From: Planctomycetaceae bacterium
Lineage (GTDB): Bacteria > Planctomycetota > Planctomycetia > Planctomycetales > Planctomycetaceae
Direction of reading: 5' to 3'
DNA length: 13,521 bases
NCBI GenBank assembly: GCA_003445035.1
Contig: DLVV01000374.1
Location: 1 to 13,521, forward strand
A model generated the notes under the pieces. It was not told the DNA's origin. It searched no databases and worked only from the letters and a program-made list of their open reading frames with translations. This document shows, piece after piece, positions 7,195 to 13,521 of this stretch (its first letter is position 1; each line of letters begins with the position of its first letter). Position numbers and translations under genes: made by a program.

Positions 7195-8268
7195 TTACCA
7201 GTGGGCGTTGGGTCCGGACGGGACCGGCACCCGGATGTCCCCGGTGTCGTGTCTCCGGTGATTCTCGGCCCGCACCCTTTCGATGGCCTCGTCAAAGCCC
7301 TTGCGGGTTTTTACCTGCTGAAAGGTGTGCCGCAGGGCAGGACGCACCCGCATGGATTTCAGGTACCAGTGGATCATCTTGCGGAAGCTCACGATGGCCT
7401 TCGGTTCGCCCTTTTGTTCGACCAGGTACTCGAATTGCTCCAGCAGCAGAGCCATCCGGTCATCAAAGCTGCCGGGTGGATCCCAGTGCCCGGTTTGTTC
7501 CCATTGAACCAGTTGGCGGAAGATCCACGGGTTGGCCAACGCGCCGCGGCCGATCGAGACACCGTCGCAACCGGTGGTCTGGAACATCGTCACCGCGTCC
7601 TTGACGGCCAGGATGTCGCCGTTGCCGATCACGGGAATGGACTGAACCGATTCGACGACCTGGCGAATGCCGTCCAGATCGACGCTGCCACTGAAACCCT
7701 GTTCGCGGGTCCGCCCGTGGATCGCGATCGCGGCCACTCCCACTTCCTCGAAGGCCCGGGCAAACCAGGGGGCCGTCAGAGACGTATCGTCCCAGCCCAG
7801 TCGCATCTTGATGGTCACCGGCAGTGACACCGCGTCGACGACGGTCCGGACCAATTCGACCGTTTCGTCGGCCTGCTGCATCAACCCGGCTCCGGCGCCG
7901 TACCCGGCGACCCTGGCGACCGGGCAGCCCATGTTGATGTCGATGGAGTCCAGCTGAAAGTTCTCTTCCAGCAGCGCCGCAGCGTCGGCGACGAAGTCGG
8001 GTTCACTGCCGAAGATCTGAACCGACAGCGGCGCATCGTCGGAGCTGGTTTGTACCAGTTCGAGGGCCTTGTGTCGGCCGGCCAGAAGGCTACGGGCATT
8101 GACCAGGTCAGTCGTGCACAGCCCGATTCCTCCCACTCGACGAATCATTCTGCGGAATGGCAGGTTGGTGAAGCCGGCCAGTGGGGAGAGCAGAAAACGC
8201 GTCTGCAGGGGCAGGTCGCCGAAACGCAAGGGCGGCTCGCCAGCAGTTCGGCCGGTGTCGGGATTCAC
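7195..8268 (-). CDS. dus: tRNA-dihydrouridine synthase (DusB-like)
   Basis: 357 residues. This FMN enzyme reduces uridine to dihydrouridine in tRNA. SPLAGFTNLPFRRM (about 28-41) is the flavin-binding opening. NMGCPV (112-117) carries the catalytic Cys115, IHGRTREQGFSG (183-194) binds phosphate and tRNA, and VIGNGDI and GRGALANPW (240-248) complete the TIM barrel. The C-terminal helical tRNA-binding part (about 260-345) is present. I chose GTG 8268 because it overlaps the pheT stop as GTGA, while the in-frame GTG at 8298 would give ten extra residues inside pheT. Co-transcription with pheT is very likely. The Dus subclass cannot be fixed by eye. Its stop is 12 bases from the stop of the convergent corC-like gene. 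Confidence 0.94.
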   Translation of the reverse strand: MNPDTGRTAGEPPLRFGDLPLQTRFLLSPLAGFTNLPFRRMIRRVGGIGLCTTDLVNARSLLAGRHKALELVQTSSDDAPLSVQIFGSEPDFVADAAALLEENFQLDSIDINMGCPVARVAGYGAGAGLMQQADETVELVRTVVDAVSLPVTIKMRLGWDDTSLTAPWFARAFEEVGVAAIAIHGRTREQGFSGSVDLDGIRQVVESVQSIPVIGNGDILAVKDAVTMFQTTGCDGVSIGRGALANPWIFRQLVQWEQTGHWDPPGSFDDRMALLLEQFEYLVEQKGEPKAIVSFRKMIHWYLKSMRVRPALRHTFQQVKTRKGFDEAIERVRAENHRRHDTGDIRVPVPSGPNAHW

Positions 8269-10283
8269 CTCAGGCTGGCGCCCAGGCCGGTTTCGCACGA
8301 GGCGACAACGCGAGCCTGGGCCTCCTCAATTTCCTCGTTGGTCAGCGTGCGTTCGTCCGAGCGGTATCCGATCGTGACGACATAGGATTTCTTGTCAGCG
8401 GGAATCTGCTGCCCGCGGTACTGGCCGCCGAAGGAGACGCTGTCCAGCAGCGGACCGGCGTTGTCTCGCACGATCGATTCGAGATCGTCCCAGCAGATGT
8501 GTTCGTCGAGTACGAAGTTGAGATCACGTTCGATCGCCGGGAACCGTGGCAACTCCTCGAACCGTCGGGTTGTTTCCACGGCGTTCTCAACGGTGGCCAG
8601 ATCGAGTTCGACGATCGTCACCGCGTCGCGAAGGTCAAGGGGGTCGGTGGCCTCGCGGGTCAATTCGCCGAGCCAGCCGCAGGCGGTGCCATCCAGAAGC
8701 AGCCGGGCTCCTCGCCCTTCCACGAATCCCGGCAGGTCCTGTGGCTCGGCGGCCAACTTCGCGTGCGGAGCCAGGTGGGTGACCACCGCCTCGCAGACGC
8801 CCTTGAGTTCCCCAAACGATCGTCCGGTGACGGCCGTCACCCGAGTGGGCTCAGATCCCTCGGCTCCGGGATGGGCTTCCAGATACACGTTGGCGATCTC
8901 GAACAGGTCGACACCGAATGTTCCATGTCGTTCATTTTCGCGGCGTGACTGCAGCAGGCTGGGAACCAGGCTCTGTCGCAGCAGGTTCTCCTGACGCCGT
9001 GACGAGTGCTCCACCGACAGGGGATCGCGATCGGGTTCGGGACGGAACAGGCCAAACAGTTCCGGAGTGATGAACGAGAGGGTCATCGCCTCGTGAAAAC
9101 CCGCAGCACACAGCAGGTCACGGAGAGTCCCGGAGACGAGGTCCCGGTGGGTGGGCTGGGACAGTGTGAGCGGGACGCGGTTGTCTTCGGGGATCCGGTC
9201 GTAGCCCCAGATCCGGGCGACCTCCTCGATCAGGTCGATTTCCCGGGACAGGTCCCGCCGCCATCCAGGTACGGCGAATGTGGCGGTGGTGTCGTCAGAG
9301 CCGGCGACCTGGCTGAGTCCGAGTTGCTCGAGGATGGCAATGACCTCGGCGGGCGGGACGTCGATGCCGAGCACGCGGGGGACCTGGGCGAATCGGATCG
9401 GGACGGTCGTCGGTTCGGCCGAAGGGGGTTCGCCGGTCCAGACCACCCCGTCGAGCAGTTCGCCACCGGCGAGTTCGAGGATCAACTCGCAGCAACGACG
9501 ACTGGTGTTGTCGAGTCCATGCGGGTCGATACCTCGCTCGAAGCGAAACGACGAGTCACTGAACAGGGAGAGGCTGCGGGCCGTGTTGCGGATCGAGAGC
9601 GGGGAAAACTCGGCGGTTTCGACCAACACGGTGGTGGTCGTTTCGGTGATCTCGGTTTCGACCCCCCCCATCACACCGGCCAACGCGACAGGTTTTTCAG
9701 CGTCGGCGATCACACACATGCCGGGAGCCAGCTTGTAGGTGGTGTGATTGATCGCTTCGAGCTGTTCGCCGGCTGTCGCCTGTCGGACGACGATCCGGCC
9801 GTCGGCCAATTTGTCGAAATCGAAGGCATGCAGCGGTTGGCCGGTCTCCATCAGCACGTAGTTGGTGATGTCGACGATGTTGTTGATCGAGACGATGCCG
9901 AGAGTGGCGAGCCGCCGGACGAGCCAATCGGGGCTGGGGCCGACGGTGACGCCGCGGATGAGACGGGCGGTGTAACGCGGACACAGTTCCGGGCAGGTGA
10001 TCTCGACCGAAGCAACTTCCGAGACCTGCGGTGTGATGCGGGGTGGTTGGGGGTCGGGTGATTTCAGCGGGAGGTCGTAAAGCACCGACACTTCCCGGGC
10101 GACACCCAGATGGCCCAGGCAGTCGGGACGATTGCTGGTGACCTCCAGGTCGATAGCCGTATCGCTGTCGACCGTGTCGGTTCCTTCCAGGTTCAGACCG
10201 GACATCGTCAGCCGAGTTGTCAGATCTTCGAGCGGCATTTCGAGCGCGACGTATTGGCCGAGCCACTCCCAACTGACGATCAT
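8265..10283 (-). CDS. pheT: Phenylalanine–tRNA ligase beta subunit, short form without EMAP domain
   Basis: 672 residues. PheT forms the alpha2-beta2 PheRS that charges tRNA-Phe. After MIVSWEWLGQYV and TMSGLNLEG (about 26-34) the sequence jumps to DLEVTSNRPDCLGHLGVARE (45-64). In E. coli PheT about 110 residues of EMAP/OB tRNA-binding domain lie between those points. The B3/4 editing domain (about 100-260, with LMETGQPLHAFD and ALAGVMGG), B5 (about 288-360), catalytic-like core (about 370-570) and C-terminal FDX-ACB anticodon domain (about 578-672, with RFPAIERDL) are all present. The ATG at 10283 matches the family start; the open frame continues far upstream, but those residues are unlike PheT and overlap the divergent gene. 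pheS is not adjacent. dus follows with a GTGA overlap. Confidence 0.96.
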   Translation of the reverse strand: MIVSWEWLGQYVALEMPLEDLTTRLTMSGLNLEGTDTVDSDTAIDLEVTSNRPDCLGHLGVAREVSVLYDLPLKSPDPQPPRITPQVSEVASVEITCPELCPRYTARLIRGVTVGPSPDWLVRRLATLGIVSINNIVDITNYVLMETGQPLHAFDFDKLADGRIVVRQATAGEQLEAINHTTYKLAPGMCVIADAEKPVALAGVMGGVETEITETTTTVLVETAEFSPLSIRNTARSLSLFSDSSFRFERGIDPHGLDNTSRRCCELILELAGGELLDGVVWTGEPPSAEPTTVPIRFAQVPRVLGIDVPPAEVIAILEQLGLSQVAGSDDTTATFAVPGWRRDLSREIDLIEEVARIWGYDRIPEDNRVPLTLSQPTHRDLVSGTLRDLLCAAGFHEAMTLSFITPELFGLFRPEPDRDPLSVEHSSRRQENLLRQSLVPSLLQSRRENERHGTFGVDLFEIANVYLEAHPGAEGSEPTRVTAVTGRSFGELKGVCEAVVTHLAPHAKLAAEPQDLPGFVEGRGARLLLDGTACGWLGELTREATDPLDLRDAVTIVELDLATVENAVETTRRFEELPRFPAIERDLNFVLDEHICWDDLESIVRDNAGPLLDSVSFGGQYRGQQIPADKKSYVVTIGYRSDERTLTNEEIEEAQARVVASCETGLGASLR

Positions 10284-10323
10284 CGGATGCCTCGTTGCTC
10301 GCCTGATTGCCCCCGCAACGGCT

Positions 10324-10352
10324 AATCTAAGGCCCGTCCGGACGGATGGAAA
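10324..10352 (-). promoter_or_regulatory. Predicted pheT promoter with palindromic spacer
   Basis: On the minus strand TTTCCA (10352-10347) and TAGATT (10329-10324) are separated by exactly 17 bases, and TAGATT is about 40 bases before the pheT ATG. The spacer holds the perfect 12-base palindrome CCGTCCGGACGG (10334-10345), a position where a repressor or activator operator could lie. The promoter hexamers are moderate matches and the operator role is inferred. Confidence 0.4.
10334..10345. repeat. Perfect 12-bp palindrome between pheT and the nuclease-like gene
   Basis: CCGTCCGGACGG is identical on both strands. It sits inside the predicted spacer of the pheT promoter and about 35 bases upstream of the opposite gene's candidate -10. 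It could be an operator shared by both genes, or a chance G+C palindrome. Confidence 0.5.
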
Positions 10353-10376
10353 GGGTACCTGAGGCGGCGGTCGCCG

Positions 10377-10385
10377 TGCTATTCT
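10377..10385 (+). promoter_or_regulatory. Candidate extended -10 for the nuclease-like gene
   Basis: TGCTATTCT is an extended -10 pattern (TG, one base, then TATTCT) 69 bases before the ATG at 10455. No convincing -35 is present, which extended -10 promoters can tolerate. Confidence 0.35.
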
Positions 10386-10454
10386 TTCGCCTCGGGCGGA
10401 CGGGCGTAAAGCCGATCGCCTCGGGAATGGCAGTCGGGACAGGGAGACAACCAG

Positions 10455-11426
10455 ATGGCGAGGGCGATTCGAGTCAACGACCGGACCAACCTGACCAGCG
10501 GGATCGCTCGGTTGGGACAGAGAATGCGTCGCCAGGGGACGGTTGCCGAACAGGCCCACGACGGGGACACGTTGATCGTCAGTGCCGTTGGCGATATCGG
10601 GGTGCGGCTGCTGGGAATCGACACCGCGGAGGTGAGTTTCCGGTTTCCGGGCACGACCCAGTTCGTGGGGATCGAGGACGACCGGTGGAAGCCGTTCCTG
10701 GCCGACCCGTTCGCGAAGACCTGGCCGAAATTCACCGAGGAGCTGCCGGCGGAACTGGTCGAGTCGCTCAAGGGGCGGTTGCGTGAGAACGCCGCCGAGA
10801 ATCATCACCGACACGCGCGGGCGGCCGAGGTGGCGCTCGAACGGGAAATCATCTCGGACATGAAGGTGATGCAGAAGACCGACGAGTCGTTCCAGATGTT
10901 CATGGTCTTCGGTTACGAAATCATGGACATTTACGGCCGGTTCCTGTGTTTCATCAACCGCAACCAGCCCAACCGCAACAAGCCGGCACCCAGGCCGCTC
11001 AGCTACAACGAGCGGCTTCTGAAACTCGGCCAGGCCAGCCCGTATTTCATCTGGCCCAACGTCAATCCCTGGCGGAAGGAGGATTCGATCCTCAAGGCGG
11101 TTCCCGATCCGAAGGGGATGAAGCGGCAGATCCTGCTCTCGAAGTCACTCGGTCGCGTCCGCCGCGATGTCGCTGCTTCACGGGCCGCTCACCATGGCAT
11201 TTTCCACGCGACCGATCCCCTGCAACTGGAACCCTTCGAGCTGCGGTTTCTTTCGCGACGGCAACGTCCGTCGCGGTGGGTCATCGATCTGACCGCTGAT
11301 GACGGCGTGTTGCTGAGACCGGAGAATTACTACCGGGTTCCCAATTCCGAGGACCGGTTGTTTGTCTCGCCCGAGCATGTCCCGCTGTTTGTCGAGCGGG
11401 GATGGAAACGCGAGGCCGCCGGCTGA
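10455..11426 (+). CDS. Staphylococcal-nuclease-like (TNase/SNc) protein with large insertion
   Basis: 323 residues, no signal peptide. HDGDTLIV (35-42) and VRLLGIDTAE (50-59) match the SNase fold, where D21, R35, D40 and E43 of the staphylococcal enzyme align with D36 or D38, R51, D56 and E59. The second arginine (R87 there, in DKYGR) fits R162 in DIYGRF (158-163). The two motifs are about 100 residues apart, against about 40 in the classical enzyme. The extra part (about 61-150) includes a Trp- and Pro-rich stretch, AENHHRHARAAEVALE (114-129) and a charged helix. After the core come a basic region and a C-terminal extension of about 100 residues, with LSRRQRPSRWVIDLT and NYYRVPN. It probably cleaves nucleic acid, but this is inferred from motifs. 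GGGAG upstream supports the ATG. It is divergent from pheT and convergent with xerC. Confidence 0.8.
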   Translation: MARAIRVNDRTNLTSGIARLGQRMRRQGTVAEQAHDGDTLIVSAVGDIGVRLLGIDTAEVSFRFPGTTQFVGIEDDRWKPFLADPFAKTWPKFTEELPAELVESLKGRLRENAAENHHRHARAAEVALEREIISDMKVMQKTDESFQMFMVFGYEIMDIYGRFLCFINRNQPNRNKPAPRPLSYNERLLKLGQASPYFIWPNVNPWRKEDSILKAVPDPKGMKRQILLSKSLGRVRRDVAASRAAHHGIFHATDPLQLEPFELRFLSRRQRPSRWVIDLTADDGVLLRPENYYRVPNSEDRLFVSPEHVPLFVERGWKREAAG

Positions 11427-11456
11427 GACTCGGCCGCGTTGCCGGAACCGCCTGGT

Positions 11457-12377
11457 TCATGGGTGTGGTTGATTGCTGCGTTGCGCGTGCGGGTGCGCTC
11501 GCTCGTAGGTTTCCCGCAGCCGCCGTGTGCTGACGTGGGTGTAGATCTGGGTGGTGGTCAGGCTCTTGTGACCGAGAAGTTCCTGGACGCTGCGGAGATC
11601 GGCTCCGCCGTCGAGCATGTGGCTGGCGAAGCTGTGGCGGAGGGTGTGGGGCGATGTGAGTTGATCGAGGCCGGCGGTGGCAATGTGCTTTTGGAGCAAC
11701 CGGCCGACACTGCGGGAGGTCAGCCGGCGGCCGAAACGGTTCAGGAACATGGCGTCACGGTCCCGCGGGCCGAGATCGGTGGCCGCGGTCCGGACCCCGA
11801 TCCATTCTCCCAGTGCCCGGGCTGCGAAGCGACCGACCGGGGCGATTCGTTCCTTCCGACCCTTGCCGCGAATTCTCAGGATGTTGCTGTCCCGATCCCA
11901 GTCACCGATATCCAGGGCGACCAGTTCACTGACCCGCAAGCCGGCCGAGTAGAGAGTTTCGAGGATGGCGCGATCTCTTAGGCCGGCGGGTTTGTCGGCC
12001 GCGGGCGCCTCGAGCAGCGCGGCCACCTGGTCGGTGGTCAGAAAGTGCGGCAGTCGTCGCCCCTGGCGGGGGGTTCGTAGCGCGCGAGCGGGGTTCGACT
12101 CGGACAGGTGTTCCCGGCGACAGTACTCGAAGAAACTCCGCAGGCTGGCCAGCCGCCGGGCCACCGTGCTGCGGGCGTAACCGCGTTCGTGCAGGCTGGC
12201 CACGTAAGCCCGCAGCTGTCCGATCGAGACATCCGACGGGTCCGGCAGCCGGCCCTCGCTCGACCGAAAGTGCTCGACCAGCATCGACAGATCTTCGCCG
12301 TAGGACTTCAGCGTCAGCGGAGACGCATTGCGTTCGATCCGCAGGTAACGCAGAAAGCCGTCGATGGCTGCCTGCAT
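11457..12377 (-). CDS. xerC: Tyrosine recombinase XerC/XerD
   Basis: 306 residues, the usual size for Xer recombinases that resolve chromosome dimers at dif with FtsK. An N-terminal SAM-like core-binding domain (about 1-90) is followed by the catalytic domain. The full active site is visible: R148 (SAGLRVSEL), K172 (RGKGRKER), H244 and R247 (SPHTLRHSF), H270 (LLGHKSL) and nucleophile Y279 (IYTHV). I chose ATG 12377 because it gives the family N-terminus; the frame is open upstream, but those 69 residues overlap the preceding gene and look random. The gene starts 17 bases after the stop of the small gene at 12395-12706, so the two are likely co-transcribed. XerC and XerD cannot be separated by eye. 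It ends 30 bases from the convergent nuclease-like gene. Confidence 0.93.
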   Translation of the reverse strand: MQAAIDGFLRYLRIERNASPLTLKSYGEDLSMLVEHFRSSEGRLPDPSDVSIGQLRAYVASLHERGYARSTVARRLASLRSFFEYCRREHLSESNPARALRTPRQGRRLPHFLTTDQVAALLEAPAADKPAGLRDRAILETLYSAGLRVSELVALDIGDWDRDSNILRIRGKGRKERIAPVGRFAARALGEWIGVRTAATDLGPRDRDAMFLNRFGRRLTSRSVGRLLQKHIATAGLDQLTSPHTLRHSFASHMLDGGADLRSVQELLGHKSLTTTQIYTHVSTRRLRETYERAHPHAQRSNQPHP

Positions 12378-12394
12378 GCGAGAGCCTCGATTTG

Positions 12395-12706
12395 TCAGGG
12401 CATCCGACCAATGCCGCGGAACCTCAGCCCTGGCAACGGCACCGATTCCGGCACCGATTCCGGGGCCGGGTGTGATGCGGCGGGGGCCGGATGCGAAGAA
12501 GTCGAGGAAACCGCCGACTTTTCGGTGACGGCCTCCTCCTTCAACCTCCGGACCTTCTGGCTGAGCACTGCGGCGTCGTACCAACTGAAACTCAGATCCT
12601 TGTCGGCAGCGTATTGCCCAAGTTTCTGCAGGACGGCCTCGGTGCTGTCGTCGTCGTAGAGGAAGACGTAGCGTTCCGAGTTCTTCACCAGCGCCAAGAC
12701 GTTCAT
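12395..12706 (-). CDS. Small conserved protein upstream of xerC (function unknown)
   Basis: 103 residues. The first 55 (opening [20 protein letters not shown] and including [19 protein letters not shown]) look like a folded alpha/beta domain. The remaining half is Ser-, Pro- and Glu-rich with small duplications ([20 protein letters not shown]) and is probably disordered. From memory, similar short proteins with a YVFLYDD...[10 protein letters not shown] pattern occur in planctomycetes; I know no function and did not confirm this by search. GGGAA precedes the ATG at 12706. An upstream in-frame start would add 40 residues that do not look conserved. It is encoded immediately before xerC. Confidence 0.75.
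   Translation of the reverse strand: MNVLALVKNSERYVFLYDDDSTEAVLQKLGQYAADKDLSFSWYDAAVLSQKVRRLKEEAVTEKSAVSSTSSHPAPAASHPAPESVPESVPLPGLRFRGIGRMP
12439..12462. repeat. 12-bp perfect tandem duplication in the small gene's tail
   Basis: GCACCGATTCCG occurs twice in a row (12439-12450 and 12451-12462) and encodes the ESVPESVP duplication on the minus strand. It is a whole number of codons, so it preserves the frame. It probably arose by replication slippage in a disordered tail. Confidence 0.8.
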
Positions 12707-12913
12707 TTCCCGTTGCACTTGCCGAGTTCCTTGGGCAGGTCCGGTTTTTCCCCAGAGGGTTCTATCGGACGCTACACCCGTCAAAACCCGCGTTTTTTGC
12801 GGTTGCAAGCCATGCCATCCGACCATCCGTCGGTAGGACCGTTACAACCGGATTGACCGGGGCATGTTGATCGATTGAGGTTTGCGAGCCTTCCGACGAG
12901 TCGGGGCGAGCGT

Positions 12914-12919
12914 TAGGAT
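12914..12919 (+). promoter_or_regulatory. Candidate -10 for the exchanger gene
   Basis: TAGGAT in GCGTTAGGATGG lies 37 bases before the GTG start. A weak -35, TTCCGA (12891-12896), is 17 bases upstream. It resembles the TAGAAT and TAGATT elements before phoH and pheT. The rest of the 250-base divergent region (12707-12956) shows no clear element for the minus-strand gene. Confidence 0.3.
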
Positions 12920-12956
12920 GGCCGGTCCGAACGACTCGAGACAGTGGTGAGAGGCC

Positions 12957-13521
12957 GTGGAATTCCTGATTCCCAGTGGATGGTTCCAGGATTTGCCCGA
13001 ATGGGGCCTGCTGGGCCTGGTGATCCTTTCGATGTTCACCCTGATGACCGGGGCGGACTGGCTGGTCGAGTCGGCCAGCGGGTTGGCCCGGCGGCTGGGC
13101 GTGCCGGAAATCATCGTGGGCGCGACGATTGTCAGCCTGGGAACAACCGCTCCGGAGTGTGCTGTCAGCGTGATGGCGGCCTGGGAGGGCAAGAGTGGCC
13201 TGGCCCTGGGCAATGCCGTGGGGTCGATCATTGCCGACACCGGGCTGATCTTCGGGATCGGTTGCCTGATGGTCCGTCTCCCGGTCAACCGATTTCTGCT
13301 GGCTCGGCAGGGGTGGGTGCAATTCGGTTCGGCCGTACTGTTGGCCGGGCTCTGCTACGCGATGTGGCTGGCCAATGGCGATTCGGCCCAGATTCCGAAG
13401 TGGGCCGGGGGGATGTTCCTGGCCTTGTTGGCCCTTTACCTGGTCGTGTCGGTCCGATGGAGCTTTCAGGGGGGCGCGATGGAGACGGTGTCGCCCGAGT
13501 CCGCCGACGAATCCGCCGACG
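12957..13521 (+). CDS. Na+/Ca2+ exchanger-family (CaCA) membrane protein, N-terminal part, runs off the right edge
   Basis: 188 residues are visible. Hydrophobic helices lie at about 15-34, 48-70, 83-100, 122-142 and 152-170. The first alpha-repeat is clear: [18 protein letters not shown] (about 51-68) and [16 protein letters not shown] (about 83-98). In bacterial YrbG and NCX_Mj these read G-T-S-x-P-E and G-S-N-I-x-N; here the first keeps the Glu, but the second is GSIIAD, with Ile and Asp replacing the two Asn. A Ser-Ala-Asp-Glu-rich loop starts at the window edge, as expected for the cytosolic linker between the two halves. GTG 12957 is the first possible start, since an in-frame TGA lies at 12948; GAGG is just 2 bases upstream. 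It should exchange cations across the inner membrane; the ions are not certain. Confidence 0.88.
   Translation, partial: MEFLIPSGWFQDLPEWGLLGLVILSMFTLMTGADWLVESASGLARRLGVPEIIVGATIVSLGTTAPECAVSVMAAWEGKSGLALGNAVGSIIADTGLIFGIGCLMVRLPVNRFLLARQGWVQFGSAVLLAGLCYAMWLANGDSAQIPKWAGGMFLALLALYLVVSVRWSFQGGAMETVSPESADESAD

Noticed and set aside
9006..10061. Open frame on the plus strand opposite pheT (351 codons)
   Set aside because: It is Gly-, Asp- and Arg-rich without family features, inside a gene that is unmistakably pheT.
10284..10814. Upstream extension of the pheT reading frame
   Set aside because: The 177 extra residues are unlike PheT, run through the divergent promoter region and into the 5' part of the nuclease-like gene. 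The ATG at 10283 matches the family start.
11445..11458. GAACC/GGTTC hairpin between the convergent nuclease-like gene and xerC as a terminator
   Set aside because: The stem is only 5 bp, no T-run follows on either strand, and it overlaps the xerC stop codon.
11457..12377. Tyrosine recombinase as integrase of a mobile element
   Set aside because: Size and motifs fit housekeeping XerC/D. I see no flanking direct repeats, tRNA gene, excisionase or other element genes.
12378..12584. Upstream extension of the xerC reading frame
   Set aside because: The extra 69 residues overlap the small upstream gene and do not resemble Xer proteins; the ATG at 12377 gives the normal length.

Overview
The window looks like a chromosomal stretch from a planctomycete or close relative. 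The grounds are high G+C (about two thirds in the lines I counted by hand), frequent GTG starts, few strong Shine-Dalgarno sites, -10-like TAGAAT/TAGATT motifs, a phoH–pgpH–ybeY–corC operon with a much shortened PgpH sensor region, a short-form PheT, and a small protein beside xerC that I associate with planctomycetes. This placement is inference, because no rRNA or other phylogenetic marker is present.

Layout. (1) 1-743 (-): the 5' part of a Na+/phosphate cotransporter of the NptA family. A short decayed N-terminal remnant of a DUF47/PhoU-like gene lies just upstream at 829-958 (-). (2) 1191-2366 (-): an ExeA-type AAA ATPase with a long acidic tail. (3) 2686-7182 (+): a tight four-gene operon of PhoH ATPase, membrane HD phosphodiesterase (PgpH/c-di-AMP type), endoribonuclease YbeY and a CNNM/CorC-type CBS membrane protein; the last two junctions are 4-base GTGA overlaps. 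(4) 7195-10283 (-): pheT followed by a tRNA-dihydrouridine synthase, again joined by a GTGA overlap. (5) 10455-11426 (+): an atypical staphylococcal-nuclease-like protein, divergent from pheT. (6) 11457-12706 (-): a small 103-residue protein followed by a XerC/D tyrosine recombinase. (7) 12957 to the right edge (+): the N-terminal half of a Na+/Ca2+ exchanger-family membrane protein.

The themes are RNA and translation maintenance (PhoH, YbeY, PheT, Dus), membrane transport and ion homeostasis (NptA, CorC, CaCA exchanger, probable c-di-AMP turnover) and chromosome resolution (Xer). I saw no CRISPR array, insertion sequence, rRNA or tRNA, and no clear new multi-gene defence or mobile system. 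The points most worth a second look are the SNase-like protein with a roughly 100-residue insertion between its catalytic motifs, the PgpH-like protein that has lost most of its extracytoplasmic domain, the altered cation-site motif of the exchanger, the DUF47 remnant beside the phosphate transporter, and a perfect palindrome inside the predicted pheT promoter spacer.
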